Assembly (NCBI GenBank): GCA_030867875.1 | Contig: JAOWCC010000091.1 | Location: 248,001-312,000, forward strand | Source: Actinernus sp. WN-2022 | Taxonomy: Eukaryota > Cnidaria > Anthozoa > Actiniaria > Actinernidae | Direction of reading: 5' to 3' | Length of the DNA stretch: 64,000 nucleotides | Shown: positions 42,004 through 55,755 of the stretch, piece after piece | Position numbering within the stretch: the stretch's first letter is position 1 | How the letters are laid out: the number at the start of each line of letters is the position of its first letter | Notes under the pieces: model-generated | The model's input: the letters and a program-made list of their open reading frames with translations, nothing else | Database searches by the model: none | What the model was told of the DNA's origin: nothing | Program-made: the position numbers and the translations under genes

Positions 42004-42790
42004 TATGGATGATCGCGATCATCAGCCGCAGACTACAGGGAAACAAATGCCTGCTGATGAACATTTCCACAAACCTTTTGGGTCTATAAAATTTACGTGT
42101 ACGTTCCACTTGAACACGGGCTGAACGTTTTATTAGTGAAAGAGTGTAAATCCAGGATCCTAAACCCAATGCAGCGTAACAAGTATTAATTCGAGATAGA
42201 GAGGGCACGTTGAACGGCAAAAATCCGGCCGAGCGGCAGGGTGTCTCGATCACTCTATTACTGAATTTCAGGATCCAGCGATTCCTCATTCTGGAAAAAA
42301 ACGAATACTATTTCGCGACTTCGACAAACTTCAAGGCTCCATACTAACGAATTTTGACACGGAGCGCCAACCGTCAAAATAGCCTCATTATGGTGAAGAC
42401 AACCAGTCAATCTCTCCAGGGAATGGCGTACGACAACGCCTCGTCTTCAAGTAAACTAAGAAACACTTACCGGTACGTCAGAAGGGAGTTTTGGTTCAGT
42501 AACTTTGACAGCTTTGATCGTTTTGCCGTTCGGTTGTTAAAAAGCAAGTTGTTCCCTCGCGGGGATGAATAACCTTCTACAGTTTATCAAACATTGTGTG
42601 AAAAGCGCCAAAGAGCAATTCAAAGGGGGAAAAAGCGACAGTCTCCAGCTCCACGAAACAGCGCTATGAAATATGAGCCGACTGAGAGGGTTGTTTACCT
42701 CGGGTGAGTGCATGAATCAAGACTCAAAATATTGAGTCGAAGCTTGCAATCAGTTTAGTTCGGTGTACATATAGTAAAGTACCCTGGGAG
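42004..42790. other. No gene identified
   Basis: Unique sequence right of the duplication. A short open stretch from ATG 42390 to a GTACGT donor-like site at 42472 is noted but not called. Confidence 0.4.
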
Positions 42791-45700
42791 CAGAGACTCA
42801 TCTCTTTGCCTTTCCTGGCCCAGTTGTATCAGGTTACCTGTGTTTTCAGTAAGGTACCCTTTGTTTGTATTGTCGGGCTACCTGTGTTCACATCGCTATT
42901 AGTATGCACACAGTCAGATCACTGTTAGTACACACGCACAATCAGTGGATTTGAACAACAGAATATTGGCAATTTAACTGTAATTCAGTGCAATAAATTC
43001 AATCCAAGGACTTATTCAGAATTCTATTGATCTTTGGAAAATGTCCAGCTAAAACTATGTCAATAAATGATGAGTGTGAATGAAAAACATCAATTTCTTA
43101 GTCATAAGAAAGGGGTAATTCCTAATGAGAAATCGGCCCTTTTAAGCCGGCTTCTCAAACTCACAGACTGTTAGACGAAACCACTTTAGCTTATAAAACA
43201 CAAACGGTTTGGAATTCAATGTCAGTTAGTTCATTAACCTTTAAAATAATTTGTCCAGGTTCTCTAAATCACAGAGATCTTAAAATTAAATATAGCGATA
43301 ATTAGAACAAAAAGTACATTAACAGACAAATTGAGAGGAATTGTCGAATGTCGAATGTCGAATGTCGTCACTGTTCGAATGTTGTGCCTTTAAACGCTGT
43401 ACGAACGTTGTGCGTATCGTTGTGTTACGCATAGGCATGCCTCCTGCTTTAACAGCCGATCAATTAATTTAATTAACAAAAATTATATTATAAAAAAATC
43501 TTGTTTTATCGGTCTTAGCAGTTTCGGGTTGCCTGTTCGCACTATGTATTTTGGTTCTACCTGTGTTGCACTTAGTTATACTCTAAATCACAGATGTTAA
43601 AATAAAGCGATAATTAGAAGAAAAAGTACATTAACAGACAAACTGAGAGGAAATTTATTCAAATCAAACAGAGTTTACTTACAGTACTTACGTAACTGAA
43701 TCTTTCGTTTTGGATCTTTTGGTAGTGTTGTTGACAGCATCCCACCTTCGTGCACATATGCACTGAATCGGAATCAAACTCGAAGCCTACCTCGAAATTA
43801 ACTTTCAGCTAACCTGTTTCCTTTCATTCCACAATGAATAATAAACTCATAAAGTAAGCCCGTGGCTTTAATTCAATAAATTTGCCAGTGTCTGAATGAA
43901 ACAGCTAGATCGTTTCCAAGTGACGGCACTCACGAGTCACTCACGAGTCACGGCAGAACACAGTCTCAAGCTACAAAACTTTGAATTTTGATCCTCTTCA
44001 CAGTAAGGTAACGTCTCAGATATTATATATATTCCCTACTTCAGCTAGCGCTGTGCATTTCAAGTACTTTTTCCTCTCTCTTTGCCGGCTTCATGCTTCT
44101 TGTTCGTGTAGTTGCCCCACTGAGCCGTATCGCGATCGATCGATTACACGTAATAAATCTCAGTTCCAATCGCTTTCTTTTTTCAGACACGTCTTGGCCA
44201 GTACATAATTTCCACGTAAGTCAACAGTTCGCGACAAAAGATACAAAGCGTGGCAGAGTCCGCTGCAACTGGTTCCCGTCTCTTCTCGAGTAACCATTTG
44301 CACAGACGAATGCAAAATGGATTTTTCAAGATCGAGTCAACTGCCTTCTTCTTTTCCGGTACAGTTCTTCAGGATATTTACGTGAAACTCGCCAGAATTT
44401 GTCCCGCTTTGAACAACCTGAATCTCCATTGCAACAGTCATGTGACAACAAATATAGATGCTTTTCTAATTGAATGCCTTAGAGCGAGAGCATTGTGTTG
44501 TACAATTTAACGGTAACCGTTTGCTCAGATGAAAACAAAATAGATTTTCCCTATAAACCCCGTGTCTTCGTTGAACGCTTGTATGAGATTAAGGCTTGAT
44601 CATATCAGACGAAATTGATCTCTTGTCATTCACTTTAATTGGTTTTGTCTAATTGCTTGACCTCTTATCTGCCGTCCGCCTAGAAGATCTGACCCCGGAT
44701 TGTATTTTGATAGCTATGTTTTCACTTCGCTGTTGCCTTTATCAATGACTCATACGGTCGTAGACTAGAAGGCGCCGTAGTTTCGCCTGAGTCAACAATA
44801 CTTCCTCCATAATTCGGTTAGAGAGACGATTTAGTCAAATTAAGTACTTCATGACGTAACGGTAGCCTTAAACCCTCTAAAACTCTCTACCGAACATTTA
44901 TCTTTCAACTAATGCGCATGCCTCCTGCTTTATCGCTCGATCACAGCGTCTCCGACCCACATTGTTAGCGGCAAAGGTCAGAACTGATCAATTTTTTTAC
45001 AGGACTGAACATTAATAATAATAATAACAAGAAGCTGCACGCAGCTTGAACTCCGGCGTATTTTTTGTAACGCGGACTATATCGGATACTGGATGTTTGC
45101 CAATTACAACGCACAATCAGATGCGAAAGTACGCACACACAGTTGATCTCATCTAAAACGAGTCAGAACACGAGTGAACAAAAGTAGAACACGAGCGACT
45201 TAATGTAAGCCAGGGTACCTATGATTACACAGGTAGCCCAAAAATACTAGGATCCAAATACTAAAATGATCTGTTCTTAAACTCCACATGAGTCCGGACA
45301 TGAGTGAACACGAGTGCACAGCGGTTCATAATTTAATTAACAATAAAACATAATAAACAAATATAATTATAATTGTCTTATCGGGTTACCTGTGTTATCA
45401 GTGCGGTACCCTATTTTTGTATTTCCGGGCTACCTGTGTTATTCTAGCTTGGCTTAGTTGTGTCGAGTTACTTGTGTTTTAAGTAAGGTACCCTCTCTTT
45501 GTATTTTCGGGCTACTTGTGTTCACATCGTTATTAGCATGCACACAGCCATATCACTGTTAGTACACACGCACAATCAGTCAAATTGGATTGCACAATCA
45601 GATGCGAAAGTAAACACGCACATTCGCATCACGTAGCAGCTTCAGAGTAACAAGAAGCTGCACGCACCTTTAAAGAGGAACTAAAGCCTAAAATCAATTT

Positions 45701-46479
45701 AATATATATGCAAATATGTATTCGAAATAAATAAATTGTGCTATTTAATTTTTCTACGTTACGCGTCTATGAAGAGAAAAGCTGAAACCTTCCTCGCAGC
45801 CTCCGCTCAGACGGCTCAAGTCTGTGTTTTTTTGCTGAACGGCTCCTAATTACCAACCACTGTGTTTTCTTCAATATGGGGAAATTTGCTTTGAATTGAG
45901 CCACCACACAATCTAAATTTATCAGCGGAGAATCGAACTTGAAAACTAACTTCAAATCTAATTTATTTTCTCTTCAGAGACGCGCAACACAGACACATAT
46001 AATAGCAGAACTTATATATTTAGAATACATGTTTGTTTAGATATTGTGAACACAAGTAGAACACGAGTGAATACGAGTGCACGCAAGTAAAACACGAATC
46101 AACACGAGCAACTTCACGTAAGCCAGGGTACCTAGGATTACACAGGTAGCCCAAAAATACTAGGATCAAATACTAGTAGGATCTGAAATATAACTCCACG
46201 ATTCAGAACACGAGTGAACATGAGTGCACTAGCGCTTCATGATTTAATTAACACAAAATCATAATCAGTATAAAATTATAAAAATGGTGTTATCGGCTAA
46301 GTTGTTTCGGGATATCTGTGGTATCAGTGTGTGCCGTGAGATTTGTTGACCTATTGTTATCAGTGCAGTATATTACTATACTCTATGTATTGTTGGGCTA
46401 TCTGTGTTATCTGGACTCACTGATGCTAATGAGTTGAAGAGCAATAGGTTTTACTGACTGTGATGTCTAACGATGTTTC

Positions 46480-46736
46480 TAGATTCATCCCTTAATACAT
46501 GTAACCACCTTTCGTTTACATATATGTTATTATTTGTATAATTCTAAAGCAATAGTGTTTATATTTTATTCAATGTTTTTTTTCATATCTTCACAATAAT
46601 GTATATTCCTTTTTGAGTAGTTAAATAATTATCTATTATGTCTTATAATGTAATTATATCATGTTTCTATCTTGCATATAATAGTTAGGAGGACCAGATT
46701 GGAAACAAGTGTAAACTTTATCTGCATATCCTCATT

Positions 46737-46768
<32 letters not shown>
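46480..46768 (+). repeat. LINE 3' end with (TTA)n tail
   Basis: AT-rich 3'-UTR-like sequence passing through gaggaccagattggaaacaa and cattaaataaagtg into a run of TTA trinucleotides (46749-46768). This is the usual look of a CR1/L2-type 3' end. No ORF is attached. Confidence 0.5.
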
Positions 46769-48533
46769 CCCAGGGAACACAATTATCATGATAATAATAA
46801 AATAATAAAAATTGTGTTATCGGCTTAGTTGTTTCGGGTTACCTGTGGCATCAGTGCGTGCCGTCTTTGTATTTCCGGGGTACCTGTGTTGTCATATTGT
46901 TATCAATGCAGAAGGGTGACCGGTACGGTACTATACTCTATGTATTTTCGGGATAACTACAATCTAGATTTATCAGCGGACATTCGAACATGAAAACTAA
47001 TTCTCTCTTCAAAGACGCGCAACACAGAAAAATAAAATAGCAGAACATAACGATGTCTTTTGAATACATCTTTGTATAGACGTTGTATATTGTTCGAAAG
47101 CTGAATCATTGTTTTTTTTATCTATTTGTACCGACGAACGTGAACTAACGACAAAATGTGTGAATGTAAGGCGAGACTGACTTCCGACTTCCAGTTACCT
47201 TGCGTGACCTGGCAAATGCAGAACGGTGACCGGTACGGTACTATACTCTATGTATTTTCGGGCTAACTACAATCTAGATTTATCAGCGGACATTCGAACA
47301 TGAAAACAAATAATACGTGTCAGGAAGGCACACAAGAATATATATCTTGTCTGGAACATTTACGAAGCCTGAAACGACTTTCTAAAATACCGTTCTGGAT
47401 ATTCGAGTTTATAAATTTAATACAGTACTGGGTTTCCAGCTAGTGTTTGTTTCTGTTGTTCGTTCCCGATTACATTCGCTCCATTTAATACGATCTGACT
47501 ACAAGCACTCTTGTATTTTCAAGTAATTTTCAATTATTATGTTCTCAAGTTCCGGTATAATTTATGCTTGTATGTTATAAGGTAATACGAAATACTCTAT
47601 CGATGTAGATCGTGCCAGTTAACTACAATTGGGTAAAAATCAACAACACAATGTAAGTCAATATACTTCTTCAAATAGGTCCCCTTTAGTTTATTTCTTC
47701 AACCAGAAAACGAGCACAGCATTTCAGTTGGTATACACTGAAAACATCTGCTTAACTAAGATTTGTAAGAATCTTACCGGATCATGTAAATATTCCGCTT
47801 GGCTCAATGAGGGTTTCTGCCTTCAAAGTTGATTTTGTTTTCAGTTTTCCCCATATTAGCAGACATGCATAATGTCTCGAACTCTCAATCCAGTAAAAAG
47901 ACTGGTTATTCTGTCGTAAAACAAACTGTGTGGTTGGACTTGAACAAGACCTGACCCAAATTGTCAACATCGGTTTAGGAATAGATTTCTGACAATGACT
48001 CACGAAATCGATATCTGCCCGTCTCGCCTAGTCTGAGGTCTTTGGACTTTCTTATCTGAGCGCGCCTGACGAAATCTAACCTTTTTTTATAATCGGATAC
48101 CCGTTTATATCCAAACGTGTTTGTGTACACTCAACCTGAGATTGTATTTCGCTTACGTTTTCAAATGTGCATCAGATCTGTCCAGACAGCGCAGATCGAA
48201 TGTATTACGTTGTTCGTGTATTTTTGGGTCAATAAGTTCCTTTACAAGAATCATAAGGTTAGAAAGTAGTTAAAAAGTACCGACAGCGCCTCGAAGTCTC
48301 ACGCGTTGCTCATTCCACATTCCCATAGTGGTAATTATTCGGTGATGATTTTAGGTAATGTAAACAGTGTTAAATAAATCTATAACGTTTAATGCGCATG
48401 CTTCCTACTTTATCTCTCGATCACAGCGTCTCCGACCCACATTGTTAGCGGCAAAGGTCTGAACTGATCAACTTCTGTCGCCGATAGACAAAAAAAATAA
48501 CATTTTTTTTAAAGACACAGACAGCATTTTAAG

Positions 48534-48564
48534 ACTCCGGCCGCTGCCCCAGCAGCGCCGGAGT
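48534..48564. repeat. Palindrome ACTCCGGC...GCCGGAGT, copy 1
   Basis: actccggccgctgccccagc and gccggagt form a short hairpin. Sister copies are at 53814-53843 and 53877-53907, the latter two in tandem. Each follows the same aaagacac...gcattttaag lead, so this is a small repeated unit with a hairpin end. Confidence 0.7.
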
Positions 48565-48960
48565 AATAATAATAATGGCTTAAATACTTGGCAACATATA
48601 ATATACCAAAAGCTTTGTATTAAAAGGACTTGTTTTAACACTAGAATTAAAAGAACTTAGACAATCAATCCCGGCGAATCAATAGGCCTTATTTCCAGTG
48701 GTAATGAGTTCCATATAATAGGGGCAGATACCGAAAAATCCCGAAGTCCATGATTTCAACTGATACTTCGGGACCTTGGGTAAATGTTGACTTGCCGAGC
48801 GTAGCTTCTGGACTTGTCGAACTAGTAGCTTGTCGAAGTAAAATGCTCTCGTTGTTTATTTGTTTCATGAAAGAAGTAGACATGCGCTTTGGGTAACGAA
48901 TTTCATTATTTCTAACGGATTAAAAACACAATCGAACCCATGAATTTCCTCCGGATGCTT
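48560..48960 (-). mobile_element. LINE 3' end fragment (minus strand)
   Basis: On the minus strand one frame reads SVSAPIIWNSLPLEIRPID and ends shortly after. This resembles the C-terminal WNSLP motif of CR1/L2-like reverse transcriptase ORFs, as in the LINE remnants at 5440 and 24510. An ATT repeat tail follows at 48565-48575. Confidence 0.5.
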
Positions 48961-51539
48961 CGAATATGATTTGACCTCGGCAGGAAGCCAGTGTAGTTCT
49001 GTACGAGTGGGACTTTTCACAACCACGCTTGGTAGTTTGAAATGTACTCGACATCACAGACACACAGACTTTAAAACAGAGCGATAATTAAAATAAAAGA
49101 ACGAAAAGCACATTAACAGACTATAGAATCCTCGTAAGTCTTGCAACGATACCGAAACACGATACCGTAAATTTTGATTGAGTAAGTCTATTGAGTCTTG
49201 ACAACACAGTGAAAAGTCTTGAATAAAATTCCGTTCCTTAAGTTTAGAGTTTTAACTTAATTGAAGTCTGGCACACAATCTTGGCCCGTAGATAATTCCG
49301 ATTTGTATCCTTTGTCGTGAAACTGTTGGCAGAGTGGGTGGACAATATTTGGGGACAATATTTAGAGAATTCTGTGTGCCGCCGGGCCGACGCACGACTG
49401 CATTAACTAAATTATACAAAGATTTGCGGGTCGATCTAATATCCCTTGAAGAAACATACTTGTCATCTAGAATCCAGAACAACAGTTCTATTGAACTTGC
49501 AATGAAACAAATTCTAGAGTCTTGACAACACAGTGAAAAGTCTAAAAAGGAAGCCTTCGTTATTAAAGTCTGGAGTCTGGACTTAATAAGCCTGGCACAC
49601 AATCGTGGCCCTAGCTCGTAGATAGGATCAAATTATGGTAACGAGAGTCACTGGTATTACATCTTACTGTGTATACACACTGGAACAAGATATGACAGAC
49701 CATAGCGGCATGTAACGCAACGTTGAATCAAATATTATAATATTAATATTATAATATTAAATATCAAATATTAGCACTGCCCAAAACAAACCAATTGTTA
49801 TATGTGGATTGATCACGTTTAGTCTAATTGCTTGATCCTGCTATCTGCAGTCTGCCTAGAACATCTAACCTTAGATTGTATTTCGATACCTAGGTGTTTC
49901 AAGTTTATCAATTACTTATGCGGTCGTAGACTGGAAGGCGCCGTAGTTTCGCCTGAGTCAACAATACTTCATCCATATTAATAGCTCGGTCAGAGAGAAG
50001 ATAGAGGCAAATTGAGTACTTCATGACGTGACGGTAGCCTTAAACCCTCTAAAGCTCTCTACCGAACATTTTTCTTTCAACTAATACGCATGCCTCCTGC
50101 TTTACCGCTCGATCACAGCGTCTGCGACCCACATTGTTAGCGGCAAAGGTCAGAACTGATCAAAACATTTACAGGGCTGAAGATTAATAATAATAATAAT
50201 AAAAAAGAAGCTGCACGCAGCTTGAACTCCGGCGTATCTTTTGCAACGCGGATGGGTTCATACACCTGCGTATTTGGCACAGTAAGAACGCACAATCAGA
50301 TGCGAAAATACGCACTGACAGTTGATCTGATAACTTCAAATGAGTTAGAACACGAGTGAACACAAGTATAGAACATGAGTGAGCACGAGCGAGGTCAAGT
50401 AAACCAGAATACTCGTGATACTCTCACAGATAGCCCAAAATTACTAGGATACAAATGCTAACGAACTGATCTAAAACTCCACATGAGTCAGAACACGAGT
50501 GGACTAGCGATTCATAAATAAATTCACAAATTATTATTTAAAAAAAAATCAATAATAAAAATTGAGTTATTATCTTAGTTGTTTCGGGTTACCTGTGTTA
50601 TCAGTGCGGTATACACAGCCCCAAAAACACTTGCATCCAAACAATATGAGGATCTGATCTAGAACTCCACACGAGTGAACACGAGTACACTAGTGCTTCA
50701 TAATTTAATTAACGGACATTCACAATTTCAACGAGTGAACAGAAGTAGAACACGATATTGGAAAAGTGTAACACGGACGATATCATACACCTGCGCGTTT
50801 GGCACTTTACGAACGCACAATAAGATGCGAAAGTACACACGCACAGTTGATCTGATCTAAAACTCCATACGAGTTAGAACACGAGTGAACACAAGTAGAA
50901 CACGAGTGAATACGAGTGAACAGAAGACGAAAATGAGTGAAAACGAGCGAGATCAAGTAAGCCACGATACTTTTAAGATAACGGCACAGATAGCCCCAAA
51001 ATACTACGTACCAAATGCTGAGGATCTGATATAAAACTCCACAAGTCAGAACACGACTGCAGTAGTGATTTATAACTTAATTGAAAAAAAAATTAAACAT
51101 AATAAAATGAAATAAAAATTGTGTTATCATCTTAGTTGTTTCGGGTTACCTGTATTACCAAATTGCATCCAAATGCTATGAGGATCTGATCTAGAACTCC
51201 ACGAGTGAACACGAGTACACCAGCTAGCGCGTCATCATTTAATTAACCAACATTTACAATTAAAAACAATTATGTTATCGTCTTACTTGTTTCGGGTTAC
51301 CTGTGTAAATGCCACCTGAAGCTGCAAAAGCAGCCGATTGCGTTACTACCCGTAACCCCGTGTACGCCCATAAATCGATGCATGCGAGGAATGTTTTGAT
51401 TAGTCTGATACTCAATCTGTCGGATTGTGGTCAATAAAAATATTTGTTTGCAGAAGTACCCACGCACAGTCACATCGCTATTCGGTAGTACGCACACAGC
51501 TAATGTCTGCTGGTAGGATTTGTTTTACAACCAAAAAAT

Positions 51540-51960
51540 TCTGAGAGTATCCATTTATGTTGTAAAATTCAATTCAGTTTTTATTTTACACTGTTTAACA
51601 AAGAATTATAAGTGACAAAGTAGAATAGTTTACAAGAAAAATAAAAGTTGAACAAGTAATATGTGTACGGCAGTCAAAGGAGTACAAGGTGTCGAGCTGA
51701 CTGCCGTAAATGGTTGGATAGCAAGTAGATTTGGTTACATTCATGTATAGAACTTAAGAACAATAAAGCCTGATTTGTACGAAATCTAATAGAACAAAAA
51801 CAGTAGGTAGACTAATGATTACAGAGTTACAAAGTGAATATACAAGAAAAGAAAGACTTAATTAAAATTATTAGAATAAAGTATAATTAATATATAAATA
51901 TATTAACACATCGTACACGTACAGTGAAAATACAAATTATATAAAATAGATAAATGAATT
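51540..51960 (-). repeat. Probable LINE 3' UTR fragment
   Basis: AT-rich stretch. On the minus strand it passes through cggcagtcagctcgacacc and ends with AATAAAAACTGAATTG. The short inverted pair around acggcagtcaaagg...gactgccgt (51668-51708) resembles a LINE 3' stem-loop. Confidence 0.3.
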
Positions 51961-53813
51961 TAATTAACACAAAATCATAATAATAAAAATATATGTTATC
52001 GGCTTAGTTGTTCCGGGTTACCTGTGTTATCAGTTGCGTTCCGACTTTGTATTCTCGGGCTACCTGTGTTGTCTTATTGTTATCAGTGCGGTACTGTAAC
52101 TCTATGTATTTTCGGGCTACCCGTGTTATTCTAGGGAAACGCAAAGAGTCAGTGTAACATAGCTCATTTCCGGTCCGTCCGCATGTCTTGACCTTTTGGA
52201 TATGTCTCGTTCCAATCTACGACCGCGCGAAACAACCAACCAAACTTAATTGCTTTCACTATAATAAATGATCGTTGTAAACGAGGGCTGTTTAATAAGG
52301 AACAATGAAATGTCGCCGCAGAAAGGTTTTACAGAAAAGGAAAGCACAGTGGAGAAAGTGTTGAGAGGCCCACAAGAGTATATATCTTGTCTGGAACATA
52401 ATTTACGAAATCTCTGAAACGACCTTCAATCGAGCGAGTGTTTGCTTCGGTTGTTCGTTCCCGCTTACATTCACTCCTTTAATACGCTCTGACTACAAGC
52501 GCTCTTGTATTTTCAATTAATTTTGTGTCCCTGGGAGGAGAATAGATGAGGAAATTTGGTTCGTTTACGGCACAAAACACCATAAATTTGATATCCGGTT
52601 TAATACTGAATTGAAACTCGCCAAAAATAACCCATTACAACATTGACAACAAACAATTGAATTCTAATTGAATACCTTCGAGCGAGAGCGTTGTGTAGTA
52701 ATTTTAACGATCGTTGAATGAATTATTAAAATCATTAAATAGCCAAAATTCTCAAACATATCTCGAAAATCTCACAACAAACAAACGGTGGTGGTTGCGA
52801 CGGAACTTCCTTCGGAAATTTTCAGTCAGTGTGTCAACTGATTCGCTTTGCCCCCAGTGTAAACTATCGTCTATTCAATAGAATCACTAGCTTCCCGTTT
52901 CTTATTTTTCTCCGGTGGAATGGGGTATTTAAAAGTATGGCATCGACAAGATCAAATCCATAATTTATCTTCCAAATGGCGGCTATGTAGCGCTCTCTGA
53001 ATCTGAGCTCTGATTATCAAGCAGTTCCCGTCTCTTCTCGAGTAACCATTTGCACAGACGAATGCAAAATGGATTTTTCAAGATCGAGTCAACTGACCTT
53101 ATTCGATTTCCTAAAACGGTCTCCGGTTGAGTTCTTCAGAATATTTACGTGAAACTCGCCAGAATTTGTCCCGCTTTGAACAACCTGAATCTCCATTGCA
53201 ACAGTCATGTGATAACAAATATAGATGCTTTTCTAATTGAATGCCTTAGAGCGAGAGCGTTGTGTAGTACAATTTAACGGTAACCGTTTGCACAGACGAA
53301 AACAAAATATATTTTTCGTGAAGCGTGATCTTCGTTGAACGCTTGTATGGGATTAAAGCTTGATCATATCAGACGAAATTGATCTCTTGTCATTTACTTT
53401 AATTGGTTTTGTCTAATTGCTTGACCTCTTATCTGCCGTTCGCCTAGAAGATCTGATCCCGGATTGTATTTTGATAGCTATGTTTTGAGTTCGTTGTTGC
53501 CTTTATCAATGACTCATACGGTACTAGACTAGAAGGCGCCGTAGCTTCGCTTGAGTCAACAATACTTCCTCCAGTTTAATAATTCGGTTAGAGAGACGAT
53601 TGAGGCAAATTAAGTACGTGACGGTAGCCTTAAACCCTCTAAAGCTCTCTAGCGAACATTTATCTTTCAACTAATGCGCATGCCTCCTCTTTATCGCTCG
53701 ATCACAGCGCCTCCAACCCACATTGTTAGCGGCAAAGGTCAGAACTGATAAAAAAATTTACAGGACAGAACCAAAAAAAAATATTTTTTAAAAGACACAA
53801 ACTGCATTTTAAG

Positions 53814-53907
53814 ACTCCGGCCGCTGCCATGCAGCGCCGGAGTAAAACTATTAAAAAAGACAGACTGCATTTTAAGACTCCGGCCGCTGCCATAGCAGCG
53901 CCGGAGT
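53814..53907. repeat. Palindrome ACTCCGGC...GCCGGAGT, copies 2 and 3 in tandem
   Basis: Two hairpins, 53814-53843 and 53877-53907, separated by a repeat of the lead sequence agactgcattttaag. They mark the right end of the repeat array. Confidence 0.7.
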
Positions 53908-54589
53908 AATTAACGGAATGGGTGGTCGCTTCATGTCACAATATGTAATCACGCACGTGATTGGCCTACATGATTGTTATGTTGATGTGGAGTGTTAGTC
54001 AGAGCGGAAAAACGGAGCGCATGCGCACTAGGAACTTTATTAAAAGTGAATGAAGATGGCCGCCGAGCGGGAGGGAATTGTAGCTCTTTTTTAGGGACCT
54101 CTCACAGCTCAAGAAATATCACGATTGCTTTACTACTTCACACCATGGCCTGATATTCTTCAGTGACTTCTCCGATCCCAAATAACACATAATCCAGACC
54201 ACAGAAAAAAACGCTACAATTGCTCGTTCAACTCTGTCTTCAAGAAAAACGAACCATTTCAAAAAGTTCATATGCGACTGGAAAAACGCCAAAAATAAGA
54301 AAACTTGTGAATATATAAGGTTTATACTTCGGTAGAGAACTAAGAAGGTAATGGTTTTCAAAATATAAAATACCATGTTCGAGATTTTCATACCATTTTT
54401 CAAACGAAGCATTTGAAGTTACAGTACTGTGACTAGACTCTCTACAGCAAAAGAACTAGAAATCCCGGAACGACGATCCGCATTGCCAAAGCCTGTAAGT
54501 AAATCTACGGAGCTATTATCAGGAAATTGTACAATATTTCACTTGATTTGGTCATTATGGTATCACATCTGTATTTTGACGAAATAATA

Positions 54590-55284
54590 TTTTTTAAATG
54601 TGGGCAGTGGCAAGTCTTGGAGTCCTTGCAAGGGAACATACTGGACTGTAGAGTGGATGCTGAGATTGACAACCAAGCAGTGATACACACTTGGATGGGG
54701 CGTGGGGGACGCTCAAAAGGGCAAACGAACGTAGCGAAACGCATCTTGCAATTGGTGACACAAAGAAATCTCCTTTTGATAATGTATTATGTGACGTCGC
54801 ACAACCCAGCGAATTGGTTTTCACGCACACTATCGAAAGCGGCTTCGATGCTCTCTAACGAATGCTGGAAAATGGTCCAAACCGAGTTTGGTGACCCGGC
54901 GAGACACACCCTAGAACTACTGGCTTTGGATTCAAATGTTCAGCGGGACCTCCAGGATGTGCCGCTTCGCCACTTCACGTCATACCCTACTCCAGGGTCG
55001 GCGTTAGCGAATGTGTTCAACCAAGACCTTACCTTTTGTGATGGGGTTAGGACTAACGCTTACGTCTTCCCTCCTTTTTCGATGATATCCCCATTACTGC
55101 AATTGCTTCTATGTCAGAAGGCAGTAACCACCATGGTCGTACCGCGCTTATCTCCCCTACCGTCATGGTGGCCGAGACTCGCCAGTGGAATGAAATGTGT
55201 ATTGATTGAGGCCGTTAGTAATGTAGGGACAAGTTGCACAATCTTATCCGCAGCGAACCCTGAAAGGAGCCTGGCGGAACTTTA
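54590..55284 (+). mobile_element. DIRS-like retroelement fragment (RNase H and downstream region)
   Basis: Open plus-strand frame. WQVLESLQGNILDCRVDAEI then DNQAVIHTWMGRG looks like an RNase H core with the conserved Asp. SHNPANWFSRTLSKAASML is the C-terminal His/Asn motif. LELLALDSNVQRD, YVFPPFSMISPLLQLLL and LSPLPSWWPRL follow, as seen in DIRS-type (tyrosine-recombinase) elements of cnidarians and fish. Truncated on the left near 54590 and cut on the right at 55284, where the Penelope-like fragment begins. The clade assignment is from memory of family patterns and is moderate. Confidence 0.55.
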
Positions 55285-55755
55285 GATTGATTAGATGTGT
55301 TACCTGGTAGTTGTGATTTGACCAAAAGGTCACGAAGGTTAGAGCTACGTCGATATGCTACTAGAGGCAATTGCTTAAAGACGTCTTTGCAGCGGTTGGA
55401 AGAAAATAGTATATTAGTGTGCTTGCGTGCGATATTAGAGATGTGGGGAAGTGCTGGGTTATATGTAATAACAAAAGGTATGCGGTGGGTAGAGTTTTGT
55501 GAGTTAGTAGTTTGTAGAGCGTCGTTGCGAGGAATGTTAGTAGCATGTTCTATTTGTTTATTAAGGAATGAACACAGACGGACAGTAGACAAGCCTAACA
55601 TTAAATCTAAACCTACTACTGCATGTATCTGATCATTTTCTTTCTAGACCTAACCACTCTTACACCGACATGCAACTTATCCCTCTAGAAATAATATACT
55701 CCTCAAGAGACTCGATACGTAAAGCCAGAGAAGTGCACCTTATAGATAAAGTTAA

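Larger units (their letters stand above)
42790..53910. repeat. Gene-poor array of interleaved diverged repeats
   Basis: At least ten dispersed copies of a motif pair, gggttacctgtgttatcag then gtattttcgggctacctgtg: near 42840, 43520, 45380, 45460, 46310, 46830, 47250, 50590, 51145, 51290 and 52015. Between them are many copies of acacgagtgaacacgagt. A larger block (ctaattgcttgacctctta, gtagtttcgcctgagtcaac, cacattgttagcggcaaagg) recurs at 44600-45060, 48390-48480, 49800-50240 and 53390-53790. The pair 44270-44520 and 53025-53290 is over 90% alike by eye. I find no protein-coding gene. Confidence 0.7.

Noticed and set aside
42390..42472. Possible first coding exon (MVKTTSQSLQGMAYDN..., then a GTACGT donor)
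   Set aside because: Only 27 codons with no recognised family, no matching downstream exon and no promoter evidence.
44250..44510. 86-codon plus-strand frame in the repeat array
   Set aside because: The homologous repeat at 53025-53290 breaks the frame, so it is not under coding constraint.
54119..54412. 97-codon minus-strand frame with hydrophobic stretches
   Set aside because: Hydrophobicity is common in AT-rich sequence. No family resemblance or splice context, and it sits next to transposon fragments.
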